Source: Prochlorococcus marinus bv. HNLC1
Lineage (GTDB): Bacteria > Cyanobacteriota > Cyanobacteriia > PCC-6307 > Cyanobiaceae
Assembly (NCBI GenBank): GCA_000218705.1
Contig: GL947594.1
Location: 957,848 to 1,021,847 of the forward strand
Length of the DNA: 64,000 nt
Direction of reading: 5' to 3'
In this document: in pieces, positions 1 to 10,055 of the stretch
How the letters are laid out: each line of letters opens with the position of its first letter
Numbering within the stretch: the first letter of the stretch is position 1
Notes under the pieces: generated by a model
Seen by the model: only the letters and a program-made list of their open reading frames with translations
What the model was told of the DNA's origin: nothing
Databases searched by the model: none
Position numbers and translations under genes: made by a program

Positions 1-135
1 GTATGAGGAACAACCATAACTTAGAACGGCTCTCTTCTTTTGTTTAGGATCTAGATGTCTAATTAATTTTGATTGAAAAGGATTAAGCATCCCTTTGGAA
101 GCTTGTTCGGTAATCCAAATGTCATTTTTGAGCAT
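1..135 (-). CDS. dcd: dCTP deaminase, N-terminal part (cut by window edge)
   Basis: Only the first 45 codons are present; the gene runs off the left edge. The protein begins MLKNDIWITEQ, continues with MLNPF, and reaches VLSYGCSSY, which matches the conserved start of dCTP deaminase (the xSYGxSSYGYD region near the trimer active site). The enzyme makes dUTP from dCTP for thymidylate synthesis. It lies 4 bp downstream of the BtuR-like gene on the same strand, so the two are probably co-transcribed. Family call is by recognition of this short stretch only. Confidence 0.85.
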   Translation of the reverse strand, partial: MLKNDIWITEQASKGMLNPFQSKLIRHLDPKQKKRAVLSYGCSSY

Positions 136-139
136 AATT

Positions 140-727
140 TTACGAGCGAAGTTCAGTAACTTGATCAGCCATTAATAAGAATTTTTTTGGAATTTTCGTT
201 CCTGTAAGGATTACATCTCCAGAGATAAATCTGTCTTCAAGTGCTGAAATCAAATCATCTTCTTGAATAATGCCCAACTCCACAGCGCGGAAAACCTCAT
301 CCAAAATTACTTGATCTTGTTCTCCTGATAATAATTGTTTTTTACAAAATTCCCATAATTCAATAGTAGAGTTTCTAATTGAATTTTTTATATTATCGTC
401 ACTGGATATACTTTGAGAATCATATTGATCATAAGAATCTGATGATCTTATCCATAAAAGATTATCGCATAAGCTTACTGGGTTTAAGACCCCTTGTTTA
501 ACACCTCCTTTCATTAATTGAACTAGTAATACTCTTCTTCCTAGAGCTGCGTTCCTTATGCAATCTCGAATTATTGTCGAATAGCTTCCCCTATAAGAAG
601 ATTGATAAATTTGAATTTGACCATTTTGTTTTATCCTTTTGACTTTATTTTCAGAGCTTTCTTGAATACTAAAGTTGATAAAATCATTCTTATTTCTTGA
701 TAAGTTTGTTGAACCACTAACAACCAT
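140..727 (-). CDS. BtuR/CobO-like P-loop protein with degenerate Walker A
   Basis: The 195-residue protein aligns along its length with ATP:corrinoid adenosyltransferases (BtuR/CobA/CobO). Conserved are LVQLMKG (beta strand after the P-loop), VILDEVFRAVELGII (Walker B region, residues about 140-155), VILTGTKIPKKFLLMADQVTELR near the end. The canonical P-loop GNGKGKTT is replaced by a YRGSYST-like stretch (about residues 45-51) with no lysine, and the C-terminal tail of BtuR is missing. The fold family is clear. Catalysis as a cobalamin adenosyltransferase is doubtful; it may be a derived nucleotide- or corrinoid-binding protein. It is divergent from ntcA and upstream of dcd. Confidence 0.7.
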   Translation of the reverse strand: MVVSGSTNLSRNKNDFINFSIQESSENKVKRIKQNGQIQIYQSSYRGSYSTIIRDCIRNAALGRRVLLVQLMKGGVKQGVLNPVSLCDNLLWIRSSDSYDQYDSQSISSDDNIKNSIRNSTIELWEFCKKQLLSGEQDQVILDEVFRAVELGIIQEDDLISALEDRFISGDVILTGTKIPKKFLLMADQVTELRS

Positions 728-892
728 TATTTTCTAGCTTTAACTACATAAAGTATAATTTGAATTTATTAACACTGCATATAGTGTAATTTTACTTAAA
801 AGAATAAAACTTTAGATAAAAACCTAAAATGGTTACTATTGATACATGATTATTTTGCGCATCTCTATAACTTTTTTATATTCAGAAAAACT

Positions 893-1627
893 ATGATTCC
901 AACTAATAATGGGTATAGTCGCCTAACTCCACAATCAAGTGGCAAAAATACAACTAATTCCGTTGGAGAACGTTTCCCTATTAATAAAACTTTAATGGAA
1001 GTTTTTAGGGGTCTTGATGGTGCTAATACTGAAATGGTTGAGAGGTCTAAAACTATATTTTTCCCAGGCGATCCAGCTGAAAGGGTCTATATTGTTAAGA
1101 GGGGAGCAGTGCGTCTATCCAGAGTTTATGAGACGGGAGATGAGATTACTGTTGCTTTATTAAGAGAAAATAGTGTATTTGGAGTTCTTTCACTTCTCAC
1201 TGGTCATAGATCTGATCGTTTTTATCACTCTATTGCTTTTACAAGAGTTGAAATGATAACTGCTCCTGCTAATTCTGTTTTAAGAGCAATTGAAGCTGAT
1301 GCATCTGTAGGATTATTACTTTTGCAAGGATTATCAAGTAGGATTCTACAGACAGAATCAATGATAGAAACTCTTACTCATAGGGATATGTCATCAAGAT
1401 TAGTAAGTTTTTTAATGGTTTTATGCAGGGATTTTGGAGTCGCTGGAGATAAGGGAATTACTATTGATTTAAAACTTTCACATCAAGCTATAGCTGAAGC
1501 GATAGGTTCTACAAGAGTTACAATTACGAGACTTTTAGGAGATCTAAAAGATTCTGGACTACTAAATATAGATAGAAAAAAAATTACAGTATTTGATCCA
1601 ATTGCCCTTGCTAAAAGATTTAATTGA
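893..1627 (+). CDS. ntcA: Global nitrogen regulator NtcA
   Basis: CRP/FNR-family activator that responds to 2-oxoglutarate and controls nitrogen assimilation genes at GTA-N8-TAC sites. The cyclic-nucleotide-like beta barrel spans about residues 40-150 ([23 protein letters not shown], then [13 protein letters not shown]). The C-terminal helix-turn-helix carries the recognition helix [21 protein letters not shown], characteristic of NtcA. The reading frame is open upstream to a TTG at 839, but I chose ATG at 893 because it gives 244 residues and the N-terminus [11 protein letters not shown] seen in marine picocyanobacteria. The target box upstream of amt1 at 14448 is in the same window. No perfect self-regulatory box was found upstream. 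Confidence 0.95.
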   Translation: MIPTNNGYSRLTPQSSGKNTTNSVGERFPINKTLMEVFRGLDGANTEMVERSKTIFFPGDPAERVYIVKRGAVRLSRVYETGDEITVALLRENSVFGVLSLLTGHRSDRFYHSIAFTRVEMITAPANSVLRAIEADASVGLLLLQGLSSRILQTESMIETLTHRDMSSRLVSFLMVLCRDFGVAGDKGITIDLKLSHQAIAEAIGSTRVTITRLLGDLKDSGLLNIDRKKITVFDPIALAKRFN

Positions 1628-1676
1628 TTTATTAATAGCTATATTAATAATATAAAAAGAGGATAAATAAAAATTT

Positions 1677-2648
1677 GTGTCTGGTTGGCTTTTAATTATT
1701 TTTTTACTTTTACTTGGAGGTTTAATATCTTCCTTTGGTGATTTACTCGGAACAAAAATTGGTAAAGCAAGATTTAGTATCTTTAAATTAAGACCTAGAA
1801 AAACTGCCACATTAATTACTATTATTACTGGAAGCCTTATTAGTGCATCATCAATATCTTTAATATTATTAGTAAATAGTCAGCTTCGAGTTGGTCTTTT
1901 TAGATTAGGTGATCTGCAAAAAAAATTGCAAGAGAGTCGAAAACTTTTGCTTTCATTAAAATCAGAAAGGGAAACCTTAGAAGATAAGATAATTAATAAA
2001 GAAAGAGAGCTGACTAAACTGGAGAGAAATATTATTGCTTTAAGGAGTGGAAAAGTTGTAATAAGTAGTGGTCAATCTATATTTATTGCTGAAATAGGCA
2101 CAGATAAAAGACTCAAAATTGATTTGCAGATGCAAAATATTATAAAAAATGCAAATAGGTTTACTCAAGAACAAGTTATTCCAAAGGTAAAAGAGCCTAG
2201 AAGAATATTATTACTGCGTAAAAATCATATTGATGAGTTGAAGAAAACGATCAGAAATGGAGGTGATTGGGTAATTAATATTAAGTCAGTACGTAATGTT
2301 TTAGAGGGAGAAAATTATGTTTATGCTTTCCCTGAATTAATAGAAAATAAAACTATAGTTTTAAAAGATGAAATCATATCTAAAACTTCTTTAATCAATA
2401 CAGAAAATAATATTAAAGATCTTAGAAATACAATAAATTTACTACTTGCTTCTTCTCTAGCAGAAGCTAAAAGACGAGGTTCTCTTATTAATGAAATAAA
2501 GCTAAAAAGTGATTCAGTAAAAAAATTACAAGTATTTATAGAAAAAAATAAAGGTTTTGATTTTGAATTTGAAGTTGTTTCTTTGAGGGATAGTAAAACT
2601 GCTCAGCCAATAATTGTAGAGTTAAAAGTTTCTAAGCTCCTCTCATGA
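1677..2648 (+). CDS. DUF3084 membrane-anchored coiled-coil protein
   Basis: The 323-residue protein starts at GTG behind an AGAGGA ribosome-binding site. Two N-terminal hydrophobic segments (about residues 2-22 and 42-65) flank a basic loop with FKLRPRKTA. A predicted coiled coil follows (about 75-120, LQKKLQESRKLLLSLKSE), then a soluble domain with another charged helical stretch near residues 240-290. This matches the cyanobacterial DUF3084 family, whose function is unknown to me. It overlaps the next gene by 4 bp (ATGA), indicating translational coupling with the RuvC-like nuclease gene. Confidence 0.75.
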   Translation: MSGWLLIIFLLLLGGLISSFGDLLGTKIGKARFSIFKLRPRKTATLITIITGSLISASSISLILLVNSQLRVGLFRLGDLQKKLQESRKLLLSLKSERETLEDKIINKERELTKLERNIIALRSGKVVISSGQSIFIAEIGTDKRLKIDLQMQNIIKNANRFTQEQVIPKVKEPRRILLLRKNHIDELKKTIRNGGDWVINIKSVRNVLEGENYVYAFPELIENKTIVLKDEIISKTSLINTENNIKDLRNTINLLLASSLAEAKRRGSLINEIKLKSDSVKKLQVFIEKNKGFDFEFEVVSLRDSKTAQPIIVELKVSKLLS

Positions 2649-3085
2649 CAAAATACATATCTATTGATCCTGGAAAATATAAATGTGGTTTAATATTTGC
2701 AGACTTTAAAAGTAAGAGAGTTTTGAAAGCAATAGTTATTGAAAGTAGATATTTGGTTCAACACATAAAAACTTTTATCGGAAACGATAAAAATATAAAA
2801 GTCTTAATTGGTAATGGTACAACAAGTAATTATCATGTTAAATCATTAAGTTTTTTAGAAAATAATTTAACTATCGTTGAAGAAAAAAACACAACTTTCA
2901 GATCTAAGGAAAGATACTTTGAAATTTTCCCAATTAAAGGAATTAAAAGGTTTTTACCTAGAGATGTTTTTTTACAAAATATTAATTTAGATGCAATCTC
3001 TGCATTAGTTATATTGGAAGATTACCTGAATTGTAAATTTACTTTAAATTGTGATCATTTATCTAAAACTTGGATGAAACAGTAA
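2645..3085 (+). CDS. RuvC/YqgF-like RNase H-fold nuclease
   Basis: The 146-residue protein starts YISIDPGKYKCGLIFAD, the first strand and catalytic aspartate of the RuvC/YqgF RNase H-like fold. It retains LIGNGTTSNYH (second strand), IVEEKNTTFRSKERYFE (glutamate region) and a C-terminal NLDAISALVILEDYL with an aspartate, as expected for the fold. It could act on Holliday junctions or on pre-16S rRNA; the sequence does not decide. It is coupled by a 4-bp overlap to the upstream DUF3084 gene and overlaps the convergent DUF3146 gene by 23 bp. Confidence 0.7.
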   Translation: MTKYISIDPGKYKCGLIFADFKSKRVLKAIVIESRYLVQHIKTFIGNDKNIKVLIGNGTTSNYHVKSLSFLENNLTIVEEKNTTFRSKERYFEIFPIKGIKRFLPRDVFLQNINLDAISALVILEDYLNCKFTLNCDHLSKTWMKQ

Positions 3086-3320
3086 ACTTGTAGTCGCTTC
3101 CAGACTCTAATTCATAGTCTTTTTTTATTAAAAATCTTAATAACGAATCCTCTATTAAAGCTCTTCCCAAAGGTGGGTTAACAAATAATTTGCCTTTAGT
3201 AAAAGACCAAGTGAAATTCCATTGAAATTCACTAGCTTCTACAAAACCTTTCAATTCTCTTGTATTAAAATTATATTCTTTAATACTCACGTAAACTGTA
3301 GTTTCTGGTTTAAAGGTCAT
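3063..3320 (-). CDS. DUF3146-like small conserved protein
   Basis: An 85-residue soluble protein with no signal peptide or membrane segment. It has alternating beta-rich stretches (TTVYVSIKEYNF, FQWNFTWSF) and a conserved-looking GRALIEDSLLRFL. I recognise it as the cyanobacteria-specific DUF3146 family by its short length, pth-adjacent position and this motif, with moderate certainty; no function is known to me. Its start lies inside the end of pth (11 bp overlap), so the two genes are very likely one transcription unit. Confidence 0.6.
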   Translation of the reverse strand: MTFKPETTVYVSIKEYNFNTRELKGFVEASEFQWNFTWSFTKGKLFVNPPLGRALIEDSLLRFLIKKDYELESGSDYKFTVSSKF

Positions 3321-3921
3321 TAATATTAAAAGAATTTAATTCACATATGATCGAATTTTCATTATGATCATTTAATTTTTGCAATGACTCAATCATTTGA
3401 CAAAAAATTTTATTTAAAATTAATTTTTCTGATTTAGAAAAATTTCCCAATACATGTGAAATCGTATTGTACTTTTTATCCTTTTCGATTATGGGGGGAG
3501 ATCCTATACCTATCCTGATTCTTAAGAATTCTTTAGAATTTAAATGATTAATTATACTTTTTAAACCATTATGACCTCCTGAACTTCCTTTTTTTCTAAC
3601 TCTAATCTTACCTAAAGGGATATCAATATCATCTACAACTATTATCAGTTTATCCTTGTCTATTTTAAACCAATCGATTATCGCTCTAATTGCTTCTCCA
3701 CTATTATTCATATAAGTAGTAGGCATAAACAATCTATAGATGACCCCTTCAGATATGAATTCAGCATAATTAGACTTAAGCTTATTTTTTAATACGAAGC
3801 TTGAACTATGATTTTTTGCAAATTCTTGAAGAAAAAGAAAACCAATATTATGTCTATTATTATCATATTTTTTCCCAGGATTACCTAAGCCAATGATAAA
3901 TTTTTCTTGGTAATTACTCAT
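3310..3921 (-). CDS. pth: Peptidyl-tRNA hydrolase
   Basis: Releases tRNA from prematurely dropped peptidyl-tRNAs in the cytoplasm. Family motifs are in order: IIGLGNPGKKYDNNRHNIGF at residues 9-28 (the RHN histidine is the catalytic residue), MPTTYMNNSG at about 66-75, VVDDIDIPLGKIRVRKKGSSGGHNGLKSI at about 95-125, and the FLRIRIGIG segment. Length of 203 residues is normal, with a slightly extended C-terminus. It is followed by the overlapping DUF3146 gene, while psbH on the same strand lies about 90 bp upstream. Confidence 0.96.
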   Translation of the reverse strand: MSNYQEKFIIGLGNPGKKYDNNRHNIGFLFLQEFAKNHSSSFVLKNKLKSNYAEFISEGVIYRLFMPTTYMNNSGEAIRAIIDWFKIDKDKLIIVVDDIDIPLGKIRVRKKGSSGGHNGLKSIINHLNSKEFLRIRIGIGSPPIIEKDKKYNTISHVLGNFSKSEKLILNKIFCQMIESLQKLNDHNENSIICELNSFNINDL

Positions 3922-4011
3922 GAATTCTTAATCCAATTCAAGATTAATAGTATAAATGAGTTTATCTATTTAATAAGTGGATATAGGGTTATATAAATTA
4001 TTTATCTATAT

Positions 4012-4212
4012 TTAATTGCCATTCCAATCAACAGAAAATCCTTGTAAGAGTAATGATTGGTTGTAAATCTGAAGAAGAATAACTAGGAAGATTAAAAGAA
4101 AGACACCAATTACTGTCATCACAGGTACTGCTCCCCAGCCAGGTACAACTTTACCTTGGCCAGAATTACCAATCGCTTTTAATAAACTTCCTAGTGCAGT
4201 TTTTTGTCCCAT
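4012..4212 (-). CDS. psbH: Photosystem II reaction-center protein H
   Basis: A 66-residue single-span thylakoid protein of photosystem II. The N-terminal basic [27 protein letters not shown] stretch precedes one transmembrane helix ([21 protein letters not shown], split here for reading: VMTVIGVF then [11 protein letters not shown]), as in other PsbH proteins. It helps stabilise the QB site and CP47 assembly. It is divergent from psbN, the conserved cyanobacterial and plastid arrangement, with an 83-bp shared promoter region. Confidence 0.97.
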   Translation of the reverse strand: MGQKTALGSLLKAIGNSGQGKVVPGWGAVPVMTVIGVFLLIFLVILLQIYNQSLLLQGFSVDWNGN

Positions 4213-4295
4213 AGTGAAAAATTTCCTAAATTCAATATTATTTCGTTATTGTATTAGATGTTTAACATATTTTGTTTACAAACTTATCAAAATTG

Positions 4296-4448
4296 ATGCA
4301 ATCTTTATCATCTACTCCTGATCCGGCTGTTTCAATAGGTATATCACTATTCATAATTTTACTTGGGCTGACAGCTTTTGGATTTTTTAGAGCCTTTGGC
4401 CCAAAATCTGCTAAATTAACTGACCCTTGGGATGAACATGATGATTAA
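4296..4448 (+). CDS. psbN: PsbN protein (photosystem II biogenesis factor)
   Basis: A 50-codon gene. The protein reads MQSLSSTPDPAVSIGIS, then one transmembrane helix ending LGLTAFGFFRAFGP, then KLTDPWDEHDD, which is the characteristic PsbN tail (DPFxxHDD-like). It is not a stable photosystem II subunit in studied organisms but assists assembly and repair. It lies opposite psbH, as usual, and upstream of psbI. Confidence 0.93.
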   Translation: MQSLSSTPDPAVSIGISLFIILLGLTAFGFFRAFGPKSAKLTDPWDEHDD

Positions 4449-4565
4449 AAGTAATACTTTAAAATTTAAAAGTATTTCAAAATTTACCAAAATTTCACAA
4501 TTTAACCATTTTCTCTTCAATTAAATATAAATTTAATAAGATAAATTAGAAGAACCGTTAATTTC

Positions 4566-4694
4566 ATGCTCGCTCTTAAAATTTCTGTCTATACGATCGT
4601 TTTCTTTTTCGTAGGTATATTCCTATTTGGATTTCTTGCTAGTGACCCTACAAGAACACCAAATAGGAAAGATTTAGAAAGTCCTCAAGATTAA
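4566..4694 (+). CDS. psbI: Photosystem II reaction-center protein I
   Basis: A 42-residue protein beginning [19 protein letters not shown], one transmembrane helix, followed by the stromal tail [20 protein letters not shown]. This is the invariant PsbI pattern (MLTLKIxVYxxVxFFxxLFxFGFLSxDPxRNPxRKD). PsbI sits beside D1 and CP43. The 117 bp separating it from psbN leaves room for its own promoter. Confidence 0.96.
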
Positions 4695-4721
4695 ATTTTT
4701 GAATTTAATGAATAAAATGTT

Positions 4722-6717
4722 TTGAATAATTTTCAAATTCAAAAATTAATATTTATTTGTTTAACTTTTCCAAGTATATTAATTTCTCCAGTTGATGCTT
4801 ATTCATCAGATCTGGAAAAAACTTTAATAATAAACAAAAAAATAGATTTAGCCAACAAAATAATTTTCTAGATTTAAAAATATATAAGAATCAATTTTTA
4901 ACAAATTTAGAAAATACTAAATTCTGATGATAATCAAAAAAAAAAAATTGATAAAAATTTAAAAACTGCAGTTAATGAGCTATTAATTGAATCTAAAATA
5001 CAATCTGAAAAAGATAATATTTTATATGCCGATGGAGATGTAATTGTCAAATTCAAAGATAATATTTTAAAAGCAGATAGCCTCGTTATAACAAAAAAAA
5101 TAAATTAGCTAAAGCTGAAGGGAATGTCCAGTTAAAGATTAATAACCAAATATTTCAAGCAGATATGGTTGAATATGATTTTATTAAAAAGAAAGGTATT
5201 TTTAAAAATGTTAAAGGACTAATTAATTCTGAATCTATTATTTCAGATTTTGATTTTAGTTCAGATAATATTTATAAAAATCTTTCATCAACTATCAATA
5301 GAATAATTAAAGATAAAGTTGTTTTTACTCCTAATAAAGTTACAAATTGGATTTTTACTGCAGATTACTTGAAGGTTGATCAAGATATATGGTCATCAAA
5401 AAAAGCTTATTTAACTAATGATCTACTTGAAACAAATCAAATTAAACTTCAATTTAATGAACTTAAAATTTATCCTGATAAAGAAAAATTGCGGTTTAAG
5501 TCAAAAATAAATAATTTAATATTTCAAGATAAAATTACTATCCCATTCTGGCTTGGAGATCGAACTATTTTTAAAAATTCAGAAAATCCCTTTGCTTTTC
5601 AAAATAAATGGAATATTGGCTATGACAAATTGAATAAAGATGGATTTTTTCTTGGTAGAAAACTTAATTCAGTTAAAATTAACAAAGATTTGTTTTTAAA
5701 TATAGAGCCTCAATTTCTTATTCAAAGGACTTTAAAAGGTAAGACAGAAAGTTTTGCTCAGAAAAATTATTCATTGAATTCTCCCAGAGTTGATAGAAAT
5801 ATTTCTCTGTCAGATTATTTTGCTATAAACTCTTCTGTCGAAGGCAAGATACAAAAATGGGATTTAAAAATAACTAAGGAACTTAACTCTTTTGATTTAG
5901 ACAAGTTTGCGAATGCAGTTAGAACTAGAGCAGAATTAAGTAAAGAAATTAATTTGTTTGATACCACTTTTGTAAACAGAATATTTGGAGCATATAGAGA
6001 GCGTATTTGGAATGGTTCTATTGGAGAATCAGAGATTTATAATGCATATGGTTGGCAATTAGATCAATCAAAATCTTGGAAGAATGATTCAGTTGAAAAA
6101 AATCAAATTATTACTTTTGGTATTGGAAATTATAAAGCTGAGGAATTAACTTCTTCTGATTTTGCTGAAAGCTATAAAGGAAGTGTAAGTTATCAATTAA
6201 ATAAAAGATTACCAATATATGAAAAAAGGATTGATTCTTTATATATTGATAAATCATTTGAATATATTCCAGAACCAATCAAACAAGGGAGTTTTTATTA
6301 AATTCAAAGATTTCTGCTAATTATAATTTATATAAAGATGGTAATTCTCAAAAATATTTTGGAGTTGGTTTAGGTCCAGAAATTGTAATAGGTAATTTTA
6401 AGAAAGATTTTTTTGATTACACACGTTTAAGTGTCCTGCCATTTTATAAATTTAAAAGTGGAAAAAGTATCTTTAAATTTGATCAAGTATCAGAGAATTT
6501 TACAGTTGATTTAAACTTTGATCAACATCTAATTGGATCCTGGTTAATTGAAACGCAAGGTACATTGAATCTAGATAAAGATTCAGATGATTATGGGGAA
6601 TTTATTTATTCAAGAATTGGAATGAATTTCAAAAAAAGATCATATAGTTTTGGAATCTTTTATCAGCCACATGATCAAGCTGGAGGAATAAATTTTACTT
6701 TAAATGGATTTAAGTAA
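4722..6717 (+). CDS. LptD/OstA-like outer-membrane protein (DUF3769), interrupted by four frameshifts
   Basis: Reading across frames gives one protein of about 665 residues. It has a signal peptide (QKLIFICLTFPSILISPVDA), an LptA/OstA-type beta-jellyroll region (ILYADGDVIVKF, ILKADSLVIT, KAEGNVQLKI) and a long beta-rich C-terminal part ending in aromatic G-[SN]-F/Y strands, as in cyanobacterial DUF3769 outer-membrane proteins. Breaks: about 4822 (ACTTTAAT, one T short), about 4920 (net +1 or -2), about 5099 (A8, needs A9) and about 6295 (T5, needs T6). The largest intact piece is 5165-6301. The start is uncertain (TTG 4722, or an ATG just upstream if another base is missing). No premature sequence decay is seen between breaks, so errors are likelier than a true pseudogene. 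Confidence 0.7.
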
Positions 6718-6721
6718 TTAA

Positions 6722-7336
6722 TTATTTATTTAAATTTATGTAGGGTAAATTATCCAATTTGCTCTCTATAAGCTTAATGTTGCTTAAAAGTGTTGATGTA
6801 GCATCCCATTCACCTGATAAAAACATATTTTTTGAAGATTCTTTCAGCTCCAATTTGTGTTTTGTAGATCCCTCTATCGCAATAACATTTTTTATATCAA
6901 TTTCAAAAAATAAATTTCCTGTTTCTGCTCTAACCTGTAAAGGTTTAATATCTTTTTTTGCCAAAGTAAAACATGGTATTCCAATTGCAATGCAATTGCT
7001 ATAGAAAATCTCTGCAAAACTTTCTCCAATAATTGCCTTTATACCCCAACGCATTAGTGCTTGAGGTGCATGTTCTCTACTAGAACCACATCCAAAATTA
7101 CTATTTACAAGAAGTATCACAGCATTTTGATTTGACTTTAAATCAAATGGATGTTTGCCCATTAAATCTTTTCTATCATCTTCAAAAACTGCATCTCCTA
7201 AAGATTCAAAGTCTACACATTTTAGAAATCTTGCAGGAATTATTCTATCTGTATCTATATCATCTCCCACTAATGAAATGCAGTTCCCACTAATTTTCAT
7301 GATTTTTCCTTTAGGAGGTTGAAATTCTTCTTTCAT
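6722..7336 (-). CDS. leuD: 3-isopropylmalate dehydratase small subunit
   Basis: Small (swivel-domain) subunit of isopropylmalate isomerase in leucine synthesis. Motifs: [20 protein letters not shown] at about residues 20-40 and [15 protein letters not shown] at about 80-95, which contains the conserved Ser-Arg-Glu substrate-binding loop. It is 204 residues, normal for the family. Its start codon overlaps the leuC stop by 4 bp, so the subunits are translationally coupled. Confidence 0.97.
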   Translation of the reverse strand: MKEEFQPPKGKIMKISGNCISLVGDDIDTDRIIPARFLKCVDFESLGDAVFEDDRKDLMGKHPFDLKSNQNAVILLVNSNFGCGSSREHAPQALMRWGIKAIIGESFAEIFYSNCIAIGIPCFTLAKKDIKPLQVRAETGNLFFEIDIKNVIAIEGSTKHKLELKESSKNMFLSGEWDATSTLLSNIKLIESKLDNLPYINLNK

Positions 7337-8742
7337 TTTTTTATGAATTCTCTTACATCACTTACTTTCCCTTCTATTGCAGCAGCCGCAACCATCGCAG
7401 GACTCATCAGTAGAGTTCTCCCACTGGGTGATCCTTGCCTTCCCTTGAAATTTCTATTACTTGAACTAGCACTGACTTGATTGCCTGTTAATTTATCAGG
7501 ATTCATTGCTAAACACATTGAACAACCTGGCTCTCTCCATTGAAAGCCTGCCTCCTTAAATATCTTATCAAGTCCCTCTTCAATAGCTGCCTTAGCAACT
7601 TTTTCTGATCCTGGGACAACAAAAGCTTTAACATTTGGTGATACCTTATGATTCTGTACAATTTCTGCAGCAACTCTTAAGTCGCTAATTCTTCCATTTG
7701 TGCAACTTCCGATAAAACAAACATCAATAGGAGTATTTTTAATTGCTTGCCCAGGATTTAATCCCATATATTCATAAGCTTCTCCTGCTATAAATTGATC
7801 ATCCACACTAAGCTCGTTTAATTCTGGAATTTTCTGACTAACTCCAATACTTTGACCAGGTGTTATGCCCCATGTAACTGTAGGTTCTACTTTTGAAGCG
7901 TCAATTGATACTACATCATCATAAATAGCATCTTTTTCACTTGCTAATGATTTCCACCATGTAACTGCTTTAAGCCAATTTTCATTTTTAGGTGCGAATT
8001 GTCTCTCTTTTATATAATTAAAAGTAATTTTGTCTGGATTAACATAACCACATCTAGCTCCTCCTTCAATCGACATATTACAAATAGTCATTCGCTCTTC
8101 CATTGATAGCAAATGGATTGCAGGACCTGAAAATTCATAAGCATAACCTACGCCAGCTTTAACACCAAGTTTGTTAATTATATGAAGTACTAAATCCTTA
8201 GCAAATACTCCATCGGATAGTTTATTCTTGCACCATATTTGTCTGACTTTTAATTTATTCATCGCAAGTGTTTGACTTGCTAGAACATCTCGAACTTGAC
8301 TAGTCCCAATCCCAAATGCAATTGATCCAAAAGCTCCATGAGTAGATGTGTGTGAGTCTCCGCAGGCAATTGTCATGCCAGGCTGAGTAAGACCAAGTTC
8401 TGGAGCTACAACATGTACAATCCCTTGACTACCACTGCCGATATTAAAAAATTTTATTTTATGTTTTTTACAATTGTTTTCAAGGGCCTCAATCATTTGC
8501 TCAGCTAAATTATCTTTGAATGGCCTACTTTGATTATCTGTTGGAACAATATGGTCGACTGTCGCTATAGTCCTAGAGGGAAATTTAACTTTTAAATTTT
8601 TGTCCTTTAGGGCACCAAAAGCCTGAGGACTTGTAACTTCGTGAATAAGATGTAAACCAATAAAAACTTGGGATGATCCTCCAGGTAGATCAGCAACTTT
8701 GTGCAAATCCCAAACTTTATCAAATAGGGTGTTTTGACTCAC
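7333..8742 (-). CDS. leuC: 3-isopropylmalate dehydratase large subunit
   Basis: Aconitase-family subunit that binds the [4Fe-4S] cluster and isomerises 2- to 3-isopropylmalate with LeuD. The cluster cysteines are in [14 protein letters not shown] (about residue 347) and [13 protein letters not shown] (about 408 and 411). Other aconitase signatures are [16 protein letters not shown] and the [22 protein letters not shown] segment. Length of 469 residues is normal. It heads the leuC-leuD pair, with cinA and glyA upstream on the same strand. Confidence 0.97.
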   Translation of the reverse strand: MSQNTLFDKVWDLHKVADLPGGSSQVFIGLHLIHEVTSPQAFGALKDKNLKVKFPSRTIATVDHIVPTDNQSRPFKDNLAEQMIEALENNCKKHKIKFFNIGSGSQGIVHVVAPELGLTQPGMTIACGDSHTSTHGAFGSIAFGIGTSQVRDVLASQTLAMNKLKVRQIWCKNKLSDGVFAKDLVLHIINKLGVKAGVGYAYEFSGPAIHLLSMEERMTICNMSIEGGARCGYVNPDKITFNYIKERQFAPKNENWLKAVTWWKSLASEKDAIYDDVVSIDASKVEPTVTWGITPGQSIGVSQKIPELNELSVDDQFIAGEAYEYMGLNPGQAIKNTPIDVCFIGSCTNGRISDLRVAAEIVQNHKVSPNVKAFVVPGSEKVAKAAIEEGLDKIFKEAGFQWREPGCSMCLAMNPDKLTGNQVSASSSNRNFKGRQGSPSGRTLLMSPAMVAAAAIEGKVSDVREFIKK

Positions 8743-8756
8743 CGATCAAAAAATTA

Positions 8757-10055
8757 CTACTTATTAGATAATAAGATTAATCGAAGACTGTTTAAACAGT
8801 CATTTACACTTAGTCTCTGAATTTCATTTCTATTCCTTAGAGGATTGTATTGTTTTTTGATTTTTAATGTTTCATTATTTGGCCCTGTAATTGCAATATA
8901 GACTAAACCTATTGGCTTTAATTCACTCGCACCACTAGGACCAGCAATACCACTAACAGAAATTGCCCAATCTGAATTAAATTTATTTTTTACACCGGTT
9001 GCCATTGATTCTGCTACCTCTTCAGATACGGCACCATAGTTATTAAGAAGGTCTTTGGGCACATTTAATATTAAATTTTTTATTTCATTGCTATATGCTA
9101 TGACGCTGCCTTTAAAGACTTTGGATGAGCCAGCTACAGAAGTTATTTGAGAAGAAAGTAATCCTCCAGTGCAAGATTCTGCAAAAACTATTGATTCATT
9201 TCTTTTAATTAATTCCTTAATAAGAACGGTTGGTAGATTCTCATTATCCTCTCCAAATATATAAGTAGAAAATTTTTCGTAGAGTTCTTTTTTGATTGGT
9301 TTGATTAAAAGTTTTGCCTCAGATAAACTTTTAGCTTTAGTTGTTATTCTTAGTTTTACTTCTTCTAAGCTTGCATAGGGAGCAATTGTTGGATTTTTTA
9401 AATCAAGAAGATTTTTGATTTTTTCTGCAACTGTCGCCTCTCCAATATTCGTTAATTTTAATGTATTTGAAAAAAATATATTCCCATCTGAAAAATTACT
9501 TTTAATAAAGTTAAAAGCACTTTCTTCCCACATTGCCTTCATTTCATCTGGTACGCCTGGGAAAGTTAGAATTGTAAAATTTTCTTTTGGTTGCCATATC
9601 ATCCCAGGTGCAGTTCCTTTAGGATTATTAATTATTTGAGCATCTTTTGGAAAGAAACATTGTTTTTTTAAACTCAAGTTTTCTATATATGATTTCTTAT
9701 TACGTAGTTTATTTTTTATTTCTTCCCAAATAGGTTCTCTTGCAAAAAGTGGTTGATTAAAAGCTTTAGCAATTGATTCTGTTGTTAAATCATCTGGAGT
9801 TGGTCCTAGACCTCCTGTAGTTATTAGCAAATTACTTCTTTTTGATATTTCTTTAATTAATTGAGAAAGTCTTTCAGAATTATCACCAATGGTAGTTTGT
9901 CTAAAGTGATTTAAACCTAAAGCTGATAATTGCTCTGCTATCCATCTTGCATTTGTATTAACAATATTTCCAAGAAGTAACTCCGTTCCAATTGAGAGAA
10001 TTTCTACTCCTTTGTTATTTTCTTTATTTGATGGATGGTTCAAGTTTATTTTCAT
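8757..10055 (-). CDS. cinA: CinA-like nicotinamide-nucleotide amidase / molybdopterin-binding domain protein
   Basis: The N-terminal MoaB/MogA-like domain ([19 protein letters not shown], then [13 protein letters not shown]) is joined to a C-terminal CinA amidase domain ([19 protein letters not shown], then [10 protein letters not shown]). Bacterial CinA proteins of this type are linked to pyridine-nucleotide recycling, acting on NMN or ADP-ribose. I chose ATG at 10055 (432 residues). The reading frame stays open further upstream, but that would lie deep inside glyA. The chosen start still overlaps the glyA end by 32 bp. Confidence 0.92.
   Translation of the reverse strand: MKINLNHPSNKENNKGVEILSIGTELLLGNIVNTNARWIAEQLSALGLNHFRQTTIGDNSERLSQLIKEISKRSNLLITTGGLGPTPDDLTTESIAKAFNQPLFAREPIWEEIKNKLRNKKSYIENLSLKKQCFFPKDAQIINNPKGTAPGMIWQPKENFTILTFPGVPDEMKAMWEESAFNFIKSNFSDGNIFFSNTLKLTNIGEATVAEKIKNLLDLKNPTIAPYASLEEVKLRITTKAKSLSEAKLLIKPIKKELYEKFSTYIFGEDNENLPTVLIKELIKRNESIVFAESCTGGLLSSQITSVAGSSKVFKGSVIAYSNEIKNLILNVPKDLLNNYGAVSEEVAESMATGVKNKFNSDWAISVSGIAGPSGASELKPIGLVYIAITGPNNETLKIKKQYNPLRNRNEIQRLSVNDCLNSLRLILLSNK

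Noticed and set aside
784-795. GTAATTTTAC upstream of ntcA as an NtcA autoregulation site
   Set aside because: The half-sites are separated by 4, not 8, bases; no other good match was seen in this spacer.
839-892. Longer NtcA starting at TTG 839
   Set aside because: The extra 18 residues are not part of known NtcA proteins, and an ATG giving the standard 244 residues exists at 893.
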